64,000 bases of DNA, from assembly GCF_005048155.1 (NCBI RefSeq), contig NZ_SUMB01000011.1:62001-126000 (forward strand). Direction: 5' to 3'. The position numbers were made by a program, and so were the translations under genes. Position 1 is the first letter of the stretch, and each line of letters begins with the position of its first letter. This DNA is from Streptomyces piniterrae (GTDB lineage Bacteria; Actinomycetota; Actinomycetes; Streptomycetales; Streptomycetaceae). The notes beneath the pieces were generated by a model. It searched no databases and was not told the origin of the DNA. It worked only from the letters and a program-made list of their open reading frames with translations. Shown one piece after another: positions 14,547 to 22,198 of this stretch.

Positions 14547-15826
14547 GTCCGGCCGTTGCGTGCGAGGACCCGGGCGAGCGCCTCGACGACCCCGGGCTCG
14601 TAGTCCTGTGCGGTGGACAGCCGCAGTCGCTCCAGGGCGCGCAGGGGTCCGCCGGGCGCCGCGGACTCACCCGCCAGATCGTCGTAGGCGTTGACGGCAC
14701 GGACGATACGCGCCGTGAGCGGCTGATCCCGGAACGGATCCGCCTGCCGCTCGACGACCACCGCGACCTCCGCCGGGACCCCGGTCTGGCGCACAACGGC
14801 GCCGCCCAGCAGCGCGATCCGTCGCTGATCCGCGGGCGGCAGCGACGCGGTCGCACCCGCCGGCACCGGGTCGAGGAGCGAGAGCTGCCCGATGTCGTGC
14901 ATCAGCGCGGCGTATTCGAGTACGTCCAGGTCCGGTTCGTTCAGGCCCAGTTCGCGGCCCACCGCCCGGCTGAGCGCGGCCACCCGGCGGGCGTGGCCGT
15001 GCGCTGTGTAGCCGGCGATCTCGGTGGCGCGGGCGAGCGAGGCGATGGTCTGGCGGTAGGTGTCGCGTACGGCGGCGAACCGGCGGAACGCGAACTGGGT
15101 CAGCAGCAGCGGCAGACAGAAGACGGGCAGCGCCCAGAGCCCGGCGACCGCGGTGGCGAGCGAGATGACCACCCCGGTCGCGCAGACCGCGGAGCCGATG
15201 CCGGGCAGCGCCCGCAACTCGTCGCGCAGCAGCGGCCCGTACGGCCAGCCGGTGCGGGCGCGGTGGAGCGCGGCGGCCAGCACCGCGTCGCACAGCGCGG
15301 TGAGCGCCAGCAGCCCGATCATGAAGAACGGGTAGGCCGGGCCGCCCGCCGGCCAGGCCGCCAACGGCCCCGCGGCGTGCAGGGGTTGGCAGCAGACGGC
15401 GGCGAACCCGGCGGTCAGCACCCGGCGGGCGAGGGGGTCGAGGGCCGGGCCCCGGCCGAGCGCGATCCGCGGGACCAGCGCCACCAGGCCGGCCGCCAGG
15501 ACGACCGCCACGACCTGCGGCACGTCGTGCGTCGCCGGCCGGCCGCCGACCTCGCCGAGCAGCGCGTACGCCAGCGCGCCGGCCGCGCCGAGAGGTGCGT
15601 GCTCCCGCTCCCCGGCCGCCCGGCCCGGCCCGCCCGCCCGCGCGGGCTCCCAGCGCACCAGCTCACCCACCGTGATCAGCACTCCGAAGGCCAGCGCCGT
15701 CCCGCGATCGGCCACGCCGTCCCACAGGGTCCGGCCGAGCCCCCAGCACGCCAGCGCGGCGGCCGCGGCGTAGACACCGGCGACGACGGCGCTCGCGCGC
15801 GGCCGCACCCCTGGGCCGCCGCTCAC
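14540..15826 (-). CDS. Membrane protein with degenerate HD-GYP domain
   Basis: 428 aa with about seven membrane spans in the N-terminal 245 residues and a cytoplasmic HD domain at about 265-385. The HD pair is kept (ALMHDIGQLSLL), but the downstream HHE and GYP signatures are replaced (VVVERQADPFRDQP), so phosphodiesterase activity is doubtful. The ATG overlaps the stop of the canonical HD-GYP gene upstream (ATGA), so they form an operon and may heterodimerise. Paired HD-GYP genes beside sigR-rsrA are a conserved Streptomyces arrangement. The canonical partner would hydrolyse c-di-GMP; this one may be regulatory. Confidence 0.8.
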   Translation of the reverse strand: MSGGPGVRPRASAVVAGVYAAAAALACWGLGRTLWDGVADRGTALAFGVLITVGELVRWEPARAGGPGRAAGEREHAPLGAAGALAYALLGEVGGRPATHDVPQVVAVVLAAGLVALVPRIALGRGPALDPLARRVLTAGFAAVCCQPLHAAGPLAAWPAGGPAYPFFMIGLLALTALCDAVLAAALHRARTGWPYGPLLRDELRALPGIGSAVCATGVVISLATAVAGLWALPVFCLPLLLTQFAFRRFAAVRDTYRQTIASLARATEIAGYTAHGHARRVAALSRAVGRELGLNEPDLDVLEYAALMHDIGQLSLLDPVPAGATASLPPADQRRIALLGGAVVRQTGVPAEVAVVVERQADPFRDQPLTARIVRAVNAYDDLAGESAAPGGPLRALERLRLSTAQDYEPGVVEALARVLARNGRTA

Positions 15827-17400
15827 CGCTCACCGTCCCGGCCGGACCAAGGGGCCCCCTGCGCGGCCCTTTCCGCATGGCCCGCGCGGCCTGCGGGGCG
15901 CGCAAGGCCCGCACGCTCCGCGTCCTCTGCGCCTTCTGCGCGATCGGTACGGGCGGCGCGGGCGGTGCGATCTGCGCGCCCTGCGTGGTCCACGCGATCC
16001 GTGCGGTGCGCCCGCGCCGTCGGCGCCCGCACCGCCCCCTCCGCCCGCACAGGCGAGACGTTTCCTCTACCGCCGGTCGCCTCCGGTTCCGCGTCCGCCG
16101 CCATCACCAGGTCGGGCTGCCAGCCGTACCGCGCCAGTGACGCCGTCAGCGCCCGTACCATCCGCGGATCGAACTGCGCACCGGCGCATTTCCGCAGCTC
16201 CGCCACGGCCGCGGACACCGGGCGGGCCCTGCGGTAGGAGCGGGTGGAGGTCATCGCGTCGAAGGCGTCCGCGACCGCCACCACCCGGGCGAATTCCGGG
16301 ATCTGGTAGCCCGCCAGGCCGTACGGGTAGCCGCGGCCGTCCACCCGCTCATGGTGGTGGAGAATCGCGGCCCGCGCCTCGCCCAGGAACCCGATGCCGC
16401 GCACGATCTCGTGCCCGTACTCGGGATGCAGCTCGATGACGCGGCGTTCGTCCGGAGTCAGCGGGCCGTCCTTGCGCAACAGCCGGGTGGGGACGCCGAG
16501 TTTGCCGACGTCGTGCAGGATGCCGGCGAACCGCAGCACCTCCAGGCGGTCCTCCGCCATGCCCAGCTCCCGGGCGATCATCACCGACGCACGCCCGACC
16601 CGCTCACTGTGCCCGCGGGTGTAGCGGTCCTTGATGTCCACGGCCTGGACGAGGGCGCGGATGGTGGCCTGATGGGCGGCCCGCTCGCGGTGGTACTGGG
16701 CGAAGACCCAGCAGGAGAGGTACATCGGCAGCAGCACCAGCAGTGCCGCGGGCGGTCCGTACGCGCTGCGCCACAGGACCGCCATCATCAGGCCGGCGAG
16801 CCCGTGCACCAGATACGGCGCCAGTGAGCGGGTCAGCAGCCCGCGCCAGGCGGTGCGTGCAGGACGCCGCTCGGCGGCGATCAGCACCCCGCCGTCCAGG
16901 GCGGCGAGCAGGGCGCAGAAGGTGCCGGCGGCGGCCATGGCGGGCAGCAGCAGTACGGGGAACCGCGGTGCGGACAGCGGGTGGTCGACGAGCGCCCGGA
17001 AGACATGGGAGGCCGCGCAGCAGGCCAGTGCCAGCTCGGCGGCGTGCCAGATCTTGCGGGCACCGGCCGAGCGGGGCGCGGTACGGGTGACCAGCGCGCC
17101 GGGGACGGCGGTCAGCGCGGCCAGCGACGGCGGCAGAAGAAAGGATCCGGCCAGCAGGACGGGGCTTGCCCAGCCGGAGGGAAGCCCCCCGGGTCTCCCG
17201 TAGGAGCCCATACCGAACGGCACCCGGCCCAACAACGGGCAGCGGCGGAGCCGTTCGCAGATTCCGTAGAGAGTGGCGAGGACCAGGGCGCTGGTCCAGG
17301 GGGTGTGGGGCCCGAGCCGTAACGCGGGGGCGGCACACAACGTGGCGGCCAGGGCGGCGCCTCCGATATACCCTCGCGCGGCCGCCGGAATTCCCCGCAT
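15823..17400 (-). CDS. HD-GYP domain membrane phosphodiesterase
   Basis: 525 aa from the ATG at 17400 (GAGGAGGG 5 bp upstream; upstream in-frame codons lack this). Six to seven membrane spans are followed by a cytoplasmic HD-GYP domain (about 255-410) with DRYTRGHSERVG, ILHDVGKLGVP, HHHERVDGRGYP and ADAFDAMTSTRSYR, all metal-binding and GYP residues present. Expected activity is cyclic-di-GMP hydrolysis. The last 80 residues are a low-complexity Arg/Ala/Glu/Gly/Asp-rich tail with imperfect short repeats (RTDRAEGAEDAERAG), unusual for the family. It overlaps the next, degenerate HD-GYP gene by 4 bp. Confidence 0.85.
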   Translation of the reverse strand: MRGIPAAARGYIGGAALAATLCAAPALRLGPHTPWTSALVLATLYGICERLRRCPLLGRVPFGMGSYGRPGGLPSGWASPVLLAGSFLLPPSLAALTAVPGALVTRTAPRSAGARKIWHAAELALACCAASHVFRALVDHPLSAPRFPVLLLPAMAAAGTFCALLAALDGGVLIAAERRPARTAWRGLLTRSLAPYLVHGLAGLMMAVLWRSAYGPPAALLVLLPMYLSCWVFAQYHRERAAHQATIRALVQAVDIKDRYTRGHSERVGRASVMIARELGMAEDRLEVLRFAGILHDVGKLGVPTRLLRKDGPLTPDERRVIELHPEYGHEIVRGIGFLGEARAAILHHHERVDGRGYPYGLAGYQIPEFARVVAVADAFDAMTSTRSYRRARPVSAAVAELRKCAGAQFDPRMVRALTASLARYGWQPDLVMAADAEPEATGGRGNVSPVRAEGAVRAPTARAHRTDRVDHAGRADRTARAARTDRAEGAEDAERAGLARPAGRAGHAERAAQGAPWSGRDGER

Positions 17401-17587
17401 CGCGCCCTCCTCACCATGCCCACCGCTCTCCCCCGGGCTCCTGAGGAGTCGGGGGACCCCATATCGCACCGCATCCGGGTGCGTGGGTCCGGGTGAGAAT
17501 AGAGGGACTGGGACGCGGGAGAAGGCGCATCAGCGCATTGAGCGGGACCTGTTGGCCCGCCCTCACCCCTTAGGGTGACGCTTCGCC

Positions 17588-18004
17588 TTATTCGGCCCGC
17601 GCGCTCTCGGTCCGTGCATCGGCGGGCTCGGCGGCGTCGTCCTCGCCGGAGCCCTGCCCTTCCTCGGCGGCCGCGGCCTCGGCCGTCTGCGCGCGCTGCG
17701 CCTGCTCGTGCTTGGCCTGTTCGAGCACGCTGAGCTCGGGCACCTCTTCCCCGGCCCGGATCAGATCGATCCGGCCCATGACCTTGGAGCGCAGGTCGGT
17801 GGGGACGTCGTCATGGCCGCAGCAGCGCTTGACGAGCTTCTTCACGGCCTGCTCCAGGCCGTACTTCTCCAGGCACGGCGAGCATTCGTCGAGATGCACC
17901 TGGAATTCCGCGCACTCCCCGGCGGGCATCTCCCGGTCGAGATACTCGTACAGGTGGTCAAGGACCTCTGAGCAGTCCTTCTCGTGCGGCTCTCCGCAGC
18001 TCAT
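17588..18004 (-). CDS. rsrA: Redox-sensitive zinc anti-sigma factor RsrA
   Basis: Binds and inhibits SigR; releases zinc and SigR when oxidised. Signature residues are present: MSCGEPHEKDC at the start and HLDECSPC (Hx3Cx2C, ZAS motif, residues 37-44), then the conserved ...RCCG and LRSKVMGRIDLIR segments. At 138 aa it is about 30 residues longer than the 105-aa S. coelicolor protein; the extra is an Ala/Glu/Gln-rich tail. The ATG overlaps the sigR stop (ATGA), keeping synthesis coupled to its target. Confidence 0.92.
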   Translation of the reverse strand: MSCGEPHEKDCSEVLDHLYEYLDREMPAGECAEFQVHLDECSPCLEKYGLEQAVKKLVKRCCGHDDVPTDLRSKVMGRIDLIRAGEEVPELSVLEQAKHEQAQRAQTAEAAAAEEGQGSGEDDAAEPADARTESARAE

Positions 18005-18705
18005 GATCCCGAGCCTTTCCGGTCGTGCGACCCCGACGTCTGCGTGGCCTGCGTATCAGCGGCCGACGCTCCCGCCGGGACCAGCCCGCGCTCGCGGGCG
18101 TAGTCCTCCAGCATGCCGCGCAGTTGGCGCCGCCCGCGGTGCAGACGGGACATCACCGTGCCGATGGGTGTCCCCATGATGTCCGCGATCTCCTTGTACG
18201 CAAAGCCCTCGACATCCGCGAGATAGACCGCGATGCGGAATTCCTCCGGAATCGCCTGGAGCGCCGCCTTCACGTCCGAGTCGGGCAGATGGTCGAGCGC
18301 CACCGACTCCGCGGTCTGCAGCCCGGTCGACATATGCGACTCGGCGCGCGCCAGCTGCCAGTCCTCGATCTCGTCGGCGGCGCTGCGCTGCGGTTCCCGC
18401 TGCTTCTTGCGGTAGGTGTTGATGAAGGTGTTGGTCAGGATGCGGTACATCCACGCCTTGAGGTTGGTGCCCTCACGGAACTGATGGAAGGACGCGTACG
18501 CCTTCGCGTACGTCTCCTGCACAAGGTCCTCCGCGTCGGCCGGATTGCGCGTCATGCGCAGCGCGGCGGAGTACATCTGGTCCAGGAAGGTCAGCGCGTC
18601 CCGCTCGAAGCGCGCATTGCGCTCGACGGAGCTCTCCTTCCGGCTCGCAGCCTGCTCCTGAGCCGTGCTGTCGGTCCCTGCGTCGGTCCCAGTGACCGGA
18701 CCCAC
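18001..18705 (-). CDS. sigR: ECF RNA polymerase sigma factor SigR (thiol-oxidative stress)
   Basis: 234 aa from the GTG at 18705 (VGPVTGTDAG), the start matching S. coelicolor SigR. Region 2 (FLDQMYSAALRMTRNPADAE, LVQETYAKAYASFHQF) and region 4 (AIPEEFRIAVYLADVEGFAY, IADIMGTPIGTVMSRLHRGR) are intact. The frame is open upstream with ATG codons at 18879 and 18864 (58 and 53 codons earlier). This fits the longer, unstable isoform SigR' that is made from the autoregulated promoter in S. coelicolor. A near-consensus SigR promoter lies 44 bp upstream of the first of these codons. Cotranscribed with rsrA. Confidence 0.93.
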   Translation of the reverse strand: MGPVTGTDAGTDSTAQEQAASRKESSVERNARFERDALTFLDQMYSAALRMTRNPADAEDLVQETYAKAYASFHQFREGTNLKAWMYRILTNTFINTYRKKQREPQRSAADEIEDWQLARAESHMSTGLQTAESVALDHLPDSDVKAALQAIPEEFRIAVYLADVEGFAYKEIADIMGTPIGTVMSRLHRGRRQLRGMLEDYARERGLVPAGASAADTQATQTSGSHDRKGSGS

Positions 18706-18922
18706 CTCCTCCAACACCGTGACGGATCCGGATGCGGACCCCCTCGAATCGGAGAATAGACGACGACCCGGTGCCGCCGCCGCTCCAGCCATGGCGGGCT
18801 GCGTCCCCTGCATCTGCGACCACTGCAGGTCAGCGGCCGGGCGGGCGGGGCAGGCGATTCCCATGGGGCGGACTCCCATTCCTCATGCTGCGCTGGCGTT
18901 TCTCGTTACCTACGCCAGGGAC

Positions 18923-18949
18923 AACAGCCGCGCCCCGCGGGTCATTCCC
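18923..18949 (-). promoter_or_regulatory. SigR-dependent autoregulatory promoter (sigRp2-like)
   Basis: On the minus strand GGGAAT (18949-18944), 18 nt, then GTT (18925-18923) matches the SigR consensus GGAAT-N18-GTT exactly. The transcript would start near 18916 and include the upstream ATG for the long SigR' isoform. Confidence 0.85.
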
Positions 18950-19002
18950 GCCCGCGGCGACTTCTCGCGCCGGGTTTTCCCACGCGTTCCCGCCTCGCCG
19001 GG

Positions 19003-19031
19003 TTGACAAATCGCATTGCCGCTTCAGCAAT
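19003..19031 (+). promoter_or_regulatory. Candidate promoter of the XRE-cupin gene, possibly leaderless
   Basis: A perfect TTGACA (19003-19008), then 17 bp and AGCAAT (19026-19031). Transcription would begin at about 19038, the A of the ATG, and no SD precedes it. Confidence 0.45.
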
Positions 19032-19037
19032 GAGTGC

Positions 19038-19625
19038 ATGGACGACAACGCGTACGAGCGGGTGCTGGCGGATGTGGGGCCGCGACTGCGGCGGGTGCGG
19101 CAGGAACGCGGGGTGACGCTGGCCGCGCTCTCGGCGGCGACCGGTATCTCGGTGAGCACCCTGTCGCGGCTGGAGTCCGGCGGCCGCAAGGCCACTCTCG
19201 AACTGCTGCTGCCGCTGGCGCAGGCCCATCAGGTGCCGCTGGACGAGCTGGTGGGGGCGCCCGAGGTCGGCGATCCGCGGGTGCGGGCGGTGCCGCAGCG
19301 GCGCGGCCATATGACCGTGGTGCCGCTGACCCGCCAACCGGGTGCCCTCCAGGCGTTCAAGCTCGTCATGGACCCGGTCGAGGGCCCGCGCGAGCAGCGT
19401 GTGCACGAGGGCTACGAGTGGCTGTACGTACTGTCCGGGCGGCTGCGGCTGCTGCTGGCCGACCGGGATGTGGAGCTGCGGGCCGGGGAGGCAGCGGAGT
19501 TCGACACCCGGCTGCCGCACTGGTTCGGTCCCGCGGGCGAGGAACCCGTCGAGCTGCTGAGCCTCTTCGGCCGGCAGGGCGAGCGGATGCACGTCCGGGC
19601 ACGGCCGCGCGCCCGTGCCGACTGA
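19038..19625 (+). CDS. XRE-family transcriptional regulator with cupin domain
   Basis: 195 aa from the ATG at 19038 (MDDNAYERV). The N-terminal lambda-repressor-like helix-turn-helix (about 10-65: VGPRLRRVRQERGVTLAALS, ATGISVSTLSRLESGGRKAT) is followed by a C-terminal cupin (about 105-185: HEGYEWLYVLSGRLRLLLAD, AAEFDTRLPHWF). The cupin probably senses a small ligand. Divergent from sigR. Targets unknown. Very likely a real gene: this two-domain architecture is common in actinobacteria. Confidence 0.85.
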   Translation: MDDNAYERVLADVGPRLRRVRQERGVTLAALSAATGISVSTLSRLESGGRKATLELLLPLAQAHQVPLDELVGAPEVGDPRVRAVPQRRGHMTVVPLTRQPGALQAFKLVMDPVEGPREQRVHEGYEWLYVLSGRLRLLLADRDVELRAGEAAEFDTRLPHWFGPAGEEPVELLSLFGRQGERMHVRARPRARAD

Positions 19626-19704
19626 CGCACAGGCCATCGAAGGCAGTACGTCGGAGACCTCAGCGGTTCGGAGCCTCAGCGGCGGAGCCCCCGTGACACA
19701 GCCC

Positions 19705-20352
19705 TCAGCCGAGCAGCCCGTCCAGCCAGGCCAGCACGGCGTCGGTGAGCGCGGCCATCGACTCCGCCTCGCCGACGCCCGCCGACTTCGGCACCGCGAA
19801 TCCATGATCCCCGTACGCCACCTCGGCGAGCTCCGTACCGGGCGGGAACTCCTCCGGCCGCCCGAACGGGTCCCGTGCCCCCTGGACGACCAGCGTCGGG
19901 ACCCCGGCCCCGGTCAGCTCGTCCACCCGGGAGCGCTCCGGCTTGCCCGGCGGATGCAGCGGGAAGCTGAGCGCCAGGACGGCGTACGCGCCCAGTTCGC
20001 GCGCCGTACGGCAGGCCACCCGGGCGCCCGCGCTCCGGCCGCCGGCGACCACCGGCAGCCCCGGCTTCGCCAGCGCGGGCCACAGCGCCGTCCAGCCGGC
20101 GTCCAGGGTCTTCGGCGCGGGCGCCACCTTCTTGCCCGCCACCCGCCACGGCTGCTCGACCAGCGCCACGGTGTATCCGCGGGCCGGCAGCGCGGCCGCC
20201 AGGGCCTGGAGGTCACGCGCCCCGATCCCGCCGCCGGCGCCGTGGCCGAGCGCCACCACCGCCTGGACCGGCTCCGGGTCGCGGTACCAGGTGATCCGCG
20301 CGTCGCCCGCCGGCGTCCCGACCGTCTCGGTCTCTTTCACCCTCGTGCTCAT
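19705..20352 (-). CDS. Alpha/beta hydrolase (dienelactone hydrolase/KANL3-Tex30-like)
   Basis: 215 aa from the ATG at 20352 (MSTRVKETETV). It has the alpha/beta-hydrolase oxyanion loop (ALGHGAGGG), the nucleophile elbow GGRSAGARVA with Ser, an acid on VVQGARDPFG and the catalytic His in YGDHGF. A small single-domain hydrolase without signal peptide. The substrate is unknown. It is followed on the plus side by the XRE gene (convergent). Confidence 0.82.
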   Translation of the reverse strand: MSTRVKETETVGTPAGDARITWYRDPEPVQAVVALGHGAGGGIGARDLQALAAALPARGYTVALVEQPWRVAGKKVAPAPKTLDAGWTALWPALAKPGLPVVAGGRSAGARVACRTARELGAYAVLALSFPLHPPGKPERSRVDELTGAGVPTLVVQGARDPFGRPEEFPPGTELAEVAYGDHGFAVPKSAGVGEAESMAALTDAVLAWLDGLLG

Positions 20353-20441
20353 ACGTCCATCCTGCCCGCGCCCGGGGCGCGCGGGCACGCCAGCGCGCCA
20401 GGGCCCGGGTGCGCCCGCCCCGGACACGGCGCGCCCGCGCC

Positions 20442-21272
20442 TCAGAACAGGGTGCCGACCTCCGGCCCGTCGAGCTCCGTGAGCAGCTCGGGCCCGTTGT
20501 TGCGGACGTTGCTGACGTCCGTCGGAACGGGATGGGCCCGCATCAGCCCGCCCGGCGGCGGCGCCAGCAGCTCGCGCAGCGCGACCGGGTCGGTGTGGGC
20601 GGGGTCGAGCCAGGCGTCCCAGCGGTCCGGCGGCAGGACCAGCGGCATCCGGGGGTGGATGTCGGCCAGGGACTGCGGCCCCTCGCCCCCGGTGGCGCCG
20701 GCCAGCGGGCCGGTCTCCGCCTCGGTCGTCACGACGGTGCAGGTCACCCACCAGGCCAGGGGGTGGTCACCGGGCAGCGTCCGGTCCCGCCAGAACTCGT
20801 ACAGCCCCGCCATCGCCATCACCGAGCCGTCGGCGGGCGTCACGAAATACGGCTGCTTACGGGGCCGCTTGCGGCGGCCCTGCTCCTCCAGCTGCCGCTC
20901 GGCGGCGTCGGTGACCCACTCGAAATAGCCGTCCCCGGGGAGCAGGCAGCGGCGGGCCGCGAACGCCTGCCGGAAGGACGGCTTCTCGTGCACCGTCTCC
21001 GCCCTCGCGTTGATCATCTTCGCGGCGCCTTCGGGCGACTTCGACCACGACGGGACCAGGCCCCACTTCAGCGTCCGGAGCTGGCGCACCGGGCCCGGCG
21101 GGAAACCGTCCGCCGCCGCGCCCTTGAGGGGACGTTCGAGCACCGCGTGCACGTTGACCGTCGGAGCCACGTTCCAGCTGGGCGCCAGGGTCTCCGTCGG
21201 CTCCCACCGCTGGACGTCGAAGATTCCCGCCAGGTCCTCGGGCCGACGACTCGCTGCATACCTACCGCACAT
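20442..21272 (-). CDS. SRAP-domain (YedK/HMCES-like) abasic-site DNA-protein crosslink protein
   Basis: 276 aa beginning Met-Cys-Gly-Arg-Tyr, so processing exposes the catalytic Cys2. Other SRAP residues are Asn88 and Glu92 in MINARAET and His206 in IHPRMPLVL. SRAP proteins form a stable thiazolidine crosslink with abasic sites in single-stranded DNA, shielding them. At the start codon (21272) the divergent M50 gene begins 43 bp away, so promoters must overlap. M. tuberculosis carries its homologue next to aroA/rsgA as well. Confidence 0.9.
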   Translation of the reverse strand: MCGRYAASRRPEDLAGIFDVQRWEPTETLAPSWNVAPTVNVHAVLERPLKGAAADGFPPGPVRQLRTLKWGLVPSWSKSPEGAAKMINARAETVHEKPSFRQAFAARRCLLPGDGYFEWVTDAAERQLEEQGRRKRPRKQPYFVTPADGSVMAMAGLYEFWRDRTLPGDHPLAWWVTCTVVTTEAETGPLAGATGGEGPQSLADIHPRMPLVLPPDRWDAWLDPAHTDPVALRELLAPPPGGLMRAHPVPTDVSNVRNNGPELLTELDGPEVGTLF

Positions 21273-21315
21273 GCATGCCACACTGCCATGCACACCAAGG
21301 GGAGACGCGGAGACT

Positions 21316-22029
21316 ATGGACACCGACCACATCACCGACCTCTGGAGCCGCGTCGTCGGGGCCCAGCCCGCCCCGTCCCTGTGGCTGGTGATCGCCACCG
21401 GGGTGCTGGCACTGGGCACCGTGGTCCCGCGCACCGCCTGGCGGCTGTCGCGGAACGCCGTGACCATCGCGCACGAGGGCGGCCACGGGCTGATCGCCCT
21501 GGTCACCGGCCGCCGCCTGGACGGCATCCGGCTGCACTCGGACACCTCGGGGCTGACCGTCTCCCGCGGCAAGCCGACCGGCATCGGCATGGTGCTGACC
21601 GCCGCGGCCGGCTACACCGCGCCGTCCCTGCTGGGTCTCGCCGGCGCCGCGCTGCTGGCCTCGGGGCACATCACGGCGCTGCTGTGGGGCGCCACCGCGC
21701 TGCTCCTCGCGATGCTGGTCATGATCCGCAACGCCTACGGGGTGCTCACCGTCGTCCTGGCCGGCGCCGCCTTCTTCCTCGTCTCCTGGCTGACGACACC
21801 GCACGTGCAGGCGGCGTTCGCGTACGCCGTGGTGTGGTTTCTGCTGCTGGGCGGCGTCCGGCCGCCGTTCGAGCTGATGGGCAAGCGGCGGCGGGGCAGC
21901 GCGGGGGACTCCGACCCGGACCAGCTGGCCCGCCTCACCAACGTCCCGGCGGCCCTCTGGCTCGGCCTGTTCCACGTGGTGACGCTGTGCTCCCTGATAG
22001 GCGGCGGGCAGTGGATGCTCGGGCTGTGA
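21316..22029 (+). CDS. M50B-like membrane zinc peptidase-family protein
   Basis: 237 aa with about six membrane spans. HEGGH (residues 55-59 in IAHEGGHGLIALVTGRRLDG) is the HExxH zinc signature of the Peptidase_M50B family. A second metal ligand of the kind found in site-2 proteases (NxxPxxxxDG) is not seen, so peptidase activity is uncertain. GGAG occurs upstream of the ATG at 21316. Divergent from the SRAP gene and upstream of aroA on the same strand (169-bp gap). Confidence 0.8.
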   Translation: MDTDHITDLWSRVVGAQPAPSLWLVIATGVLALGTVVPRTAWRLSRNAVTIAHEGGHGLIALVTGRRLDGIRLHSDTSGLTVSRGKPTGIGMVLTAAAGYTAPSLLGLAGAALLASGHITALLWGATALLLAMLVMIRNAYGVLTVVLAGAAFFLVSWLTTPHVQAAFAYAVVWFLLLGGVRPPFELMGKRRRGSAGDSDPDQLARLTNVPAALWLGLFHVVTLCSLIGGGQWMLGL

Positions 22030-22198
22030 CCCGGCCCGCTGCCCCCGCCCCGGGGAGGTCCGGCCGCGCCGGTGCGCCCGGCCCGGCGCTCCTGGCTCCG
22101 CGGGCGCACTACCAGTGTCATGTTTCGGAGAGGTTGCACTGGGTGTGCACCACTTTTGATCAAGATCGGCACCCTTGCCCAGCCATTAAAGTAAGGGC

